The position numbers were made by a program, and so were the translations under genes. The notes under the pieces were generated by a model that was not told the DNA's origin, made no database searches, and saw nothing but the letters and a program-made list of their open reading frames with translations. From Rhodospirillaceae bacterium (lineage in GTDB: Bacteria > Pseudomonadota > Alphaproteobacteria > DSM-16000 > Inquilinaceae), in assembly GCA_020638575.1 (NCBI GenBank), contig JACKIH010000003.1, positions 1,345,501-1,409,500 of the forward strand: a DNA stretch of 64,000 bases, written 5' to 3'. Numbering within the stretch: the first letter of the stretch is position 1; the number at the start of each line of letters is the position of its first letter. Shown here one piece after another: positions 61,545 to 64,000 of the stretch.

Positions 61545-62930
<1,386 letters not shown>

Positions 62931-62956
62931 GACCGCCCGACTCCGTACCACCGGGT

Positions 62957-63022
62957 CGTCACCCCCGCGAAGGCGGGGGTCTCCGCGAACCCGAAGAGAT
63001 CTTCGCCTGCGCGGGGATGACG
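62957..63022. repeat. Dispersed GTCA-CCCCGCG-type palindromic repeat after cysS
   Basis: ACCCCCGC (62961-62968), loop GAAG and GCGGGGGT (62973-62980) form a perfect hairpin. The outer ends CGTCA (62957) and TGACG (63018) are inverted, and the right part CTGCGCGGGGATGACG mirrors the left. This resembles a repeat type common in many proteobacterial genomes and is unrelated to the three CCGGGCGG copies. Confidence 0.65.
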
Positions 63023-63061
63023 GATCGCGGATCGTCCGGGTGAGTGCAGAGCCGGCGGTGC

Positions 63062-63319
63062 CTACCGCCGTTCAAACCGGTCGCGGTAGCGCAGTTTCAG
63101 GCAGTGCCCGGGCAGGAAGGCCATGGGCAGGTCGTCGGTCTCCACCCAGGCAAACCAGTCGCGGCCCGCCCGCCACGCGCCGGCCAAATTGTTGGCCAGG
63201 CCGCCGGCGGCCAGGACAATCGGGTGCGCCAGCCGCCGCACACCGGCGGCGGCACCCTGTGCCGTTGGGGCCGGCCCAGCCGCGGGCTGGGGGATGGCCG
63301 TCGTCGTGATGTCGCTCAT
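63062..63319 (-). CDS. Small protein of unknown function
   Basis: An 85-residue protein with an Ala/Pro-rich start and a core AHPIVLAAGGLANNLAGAWRAGRDWFAWVETDDLPMAFLPGHCLKLRYRDRF. No clear membrane helix or signal peptide. A GAGGAGCGG site lies upstream of the ATG at 63319. Family not recognised. It is divergent from the recombinase gene. Confidence 0.6.
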   Translation of the reverse strand: MSDITTTAIPQPAAGPAPTAQGAAAGVRRLAHPIVLAAGGLANNLAGAWRAGRDWFAWVETDDLPMAFLPGHCLKLRYRDRFERR

Positions 63320-63649
63320 CGGTCTTGCCGCTCCTCATCGGATTGGGGGCGGCGTTTCTCTCCCCACGAAGGTTGGTCCTCCGCGGCTTATGCCGTGGGC
63401 CCACTTTGTCTGGCCCGGTGTCTCCAACGCCGGAAGATAGGATGCGAAGGAACGAACGGGAGGCGCCGGCCACGTCCCGGCGCGATTTCTCGGCGCACCG
63501 TTGCTGCAGCGCAACACCCGTGCCTTCGCACGCGGCAGCCTACCCCATGGGGATGGGGCGCGATTCGCGATAGACTGCCGGCGAGTCACTGGCAGAAAAC
63601 GCGAGCGCTGCCGGCCCAAGCGGGCAGTGGGTGTTGGGGAACGGCAGGA
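63320..63649. other. Divergent intergenic region, no gene seen
   Basis: 330 nt between a small minus-strand gene and the recombinase gene. Open frames across it are Arg/Pro/Ala-rich shadows. No strong palindrome or repeat was noticed. It presumably holds the recombinase promoter. Confidence 0.4.
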
Positions 63650-64000
63650 ATGAGTGAGACGCCACGGCGCCCACGCGGCCGGCCGGCCCGCAGGCCCGCA
63701 CCGCGCCATCCCCTGGTCGACGCCTTCCTCGACATGATGGTGGCCGAGCGTGGAGCGGCCGCCAACACGCGGCTCGGCTACGGCCGCGACCTGGATACCG
63801 CCAGCGCCTTTCTCATCGGGCGCGGCGTCGAGCTGCCCCAGGCCCAGACGTCGGACCTGCAAGCCTTCCTCGCCCGCTATGCCGATCCCGCCGGTGCGCC
63901 GGTGACCGCCGGCACCCAGGCGCGGCGGCTCTCCGCGCTCCGCCAGTTCTTCCGCTTCCTGGTGTCCGAAGGCGTGCGCCTCGACGAGCCCACGGCGGCG
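63650..64000 (+). CDS. XerC/XerD-type tyrosine recombinase, N-terminal part cut by window edge
   Basis: 117 codons to the window end. After a basic leader (RRPRGRPARRPAPR) comes the core-binding domain: HPLVDAFLDMMVAERGAAANTRLGYGRDLDTASAFL, TSDLQAFLARYAD, TQARRLSALRQFFRFLVSEGVRLDEPT. This is the XerD-like SAM-like domain that wraps dif-site DNA; the catalytic domain lies outside. GGGGAACGGCAGGA precedes the ATG at 63650. XerD is more likely than XerC from the LSALRQFFRFLVSEG pattern, but not certain. Confidence 0.85.
   Translation, partial: MSETPRRPRGRPARRPAPRHPLVDAFLDMMVAERGAAANTRLGYGRDLDTASAFLIGRGVELPQAQTSDLQAFLARYADPAGAPVTAGTQARRLSALRQFFRFLVSEGVRLDEPTAA

Noticed and set aside
63650..64000. 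Integrase of a mobile island at the right edge
   Set aside because: The core-binding domain resembles housekeeping XerC/XerD and no cargo or attachment site is seen, although the catalytic half is outside the window.

Overview
The window is chromosomal DNA of a very GC-rich alphaproteobacterium, most like a member of the Rhodospirillales or a relative. The clues are a three-gene transhydrogenase (pntAA-pntAB-pntB), a COQ9-family gene next to def and rpsU, a perfect alphaproteobacterial LexA box (GTTC-N7-GTTC) in front of imuA, DUF1289 and DUF4170 proteins, and class II DAHP synthase. The assignment is inferred from gene content only. No rRNA, tRNA or CRISPR array was seen.

Layout. 1-2.8 kb (minus): start of NAD synthetase, nicotinate phosphoribosyltransferase, class II DAHP synthase. 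3.07-5.54 kb (plus): a compact bufferin operon (BufA1 precursor, MNIO maturase BufB, partner BufC, DoxX membrane protein). 5.7-17.6 kb: glutathione reductase, two small unknown genes, COQ9, peptide deformylase, rpsU, a P5C-reductase-like gene, the transhydrogenase operon, an ABC1/UbiB kinase and an M3 oligoendopeptidase. 17.8-25.0 kb: an acyl-CoA synthetase, a giant indolepyruvate ferredoxin oxidoreductase fusion, a HAD hydrolase and an Lrp-type regulator. 25.1-29.4 kb (minus): an unknown gene, a lytic transglycosylase lipoprotein and the SOS mutagenesis pair imuA-imuB without dnaE2 beside it.

30.0-36.1 kb holds a corrinoid one-carbon module: a zinc homocysteine methyltransferase and a DUF1289 gene on the minus strand, and on the plus strand a non-pyrrolysine MttB-family methyltransferase, a corrinoid protein, DUF1638, a 'virulence factor' family protein and a BASS-like transporter. 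36.1-37.75 kb is a hicAB locus whose hicA has been split by two successive insertions (a 121-bp MITE-like element and an 842-bp IS5-family element), both at the same CTAG. 37.8-39.7 kb is leuA with a leucine-rich leader peptide. 40.2-43.7 kb is a phosphonate operon (phosphonate monoester hydrolase/sulfatase, phnW, phnX).

43.9-58.2 kb is a large envelope region. It starts with a tightly overlapping LPS core operon (EEP-family protein, two heptosyltransferases, a GT4, a core kinase, a Gfo/Idh/MocA oxidoreductase, a GT2). It continues with lipid A genes: lpxD, an LptF/G permease and two LpxL-type acyltransferases. Interleaved with these are two paralogous ketosynthase-acyl carrier protein pairs, which suggest a dedicated long-chain acyl supply for lipid A. 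58.5-64 kb: a small lipoprotein, gltX, an AT-rich two-gene islet including a DUF1828/DUF1829-type protein, cysS, a dispersed hairpin repeat, a small unknown gene and the start of a XerC/XerD recombinase.
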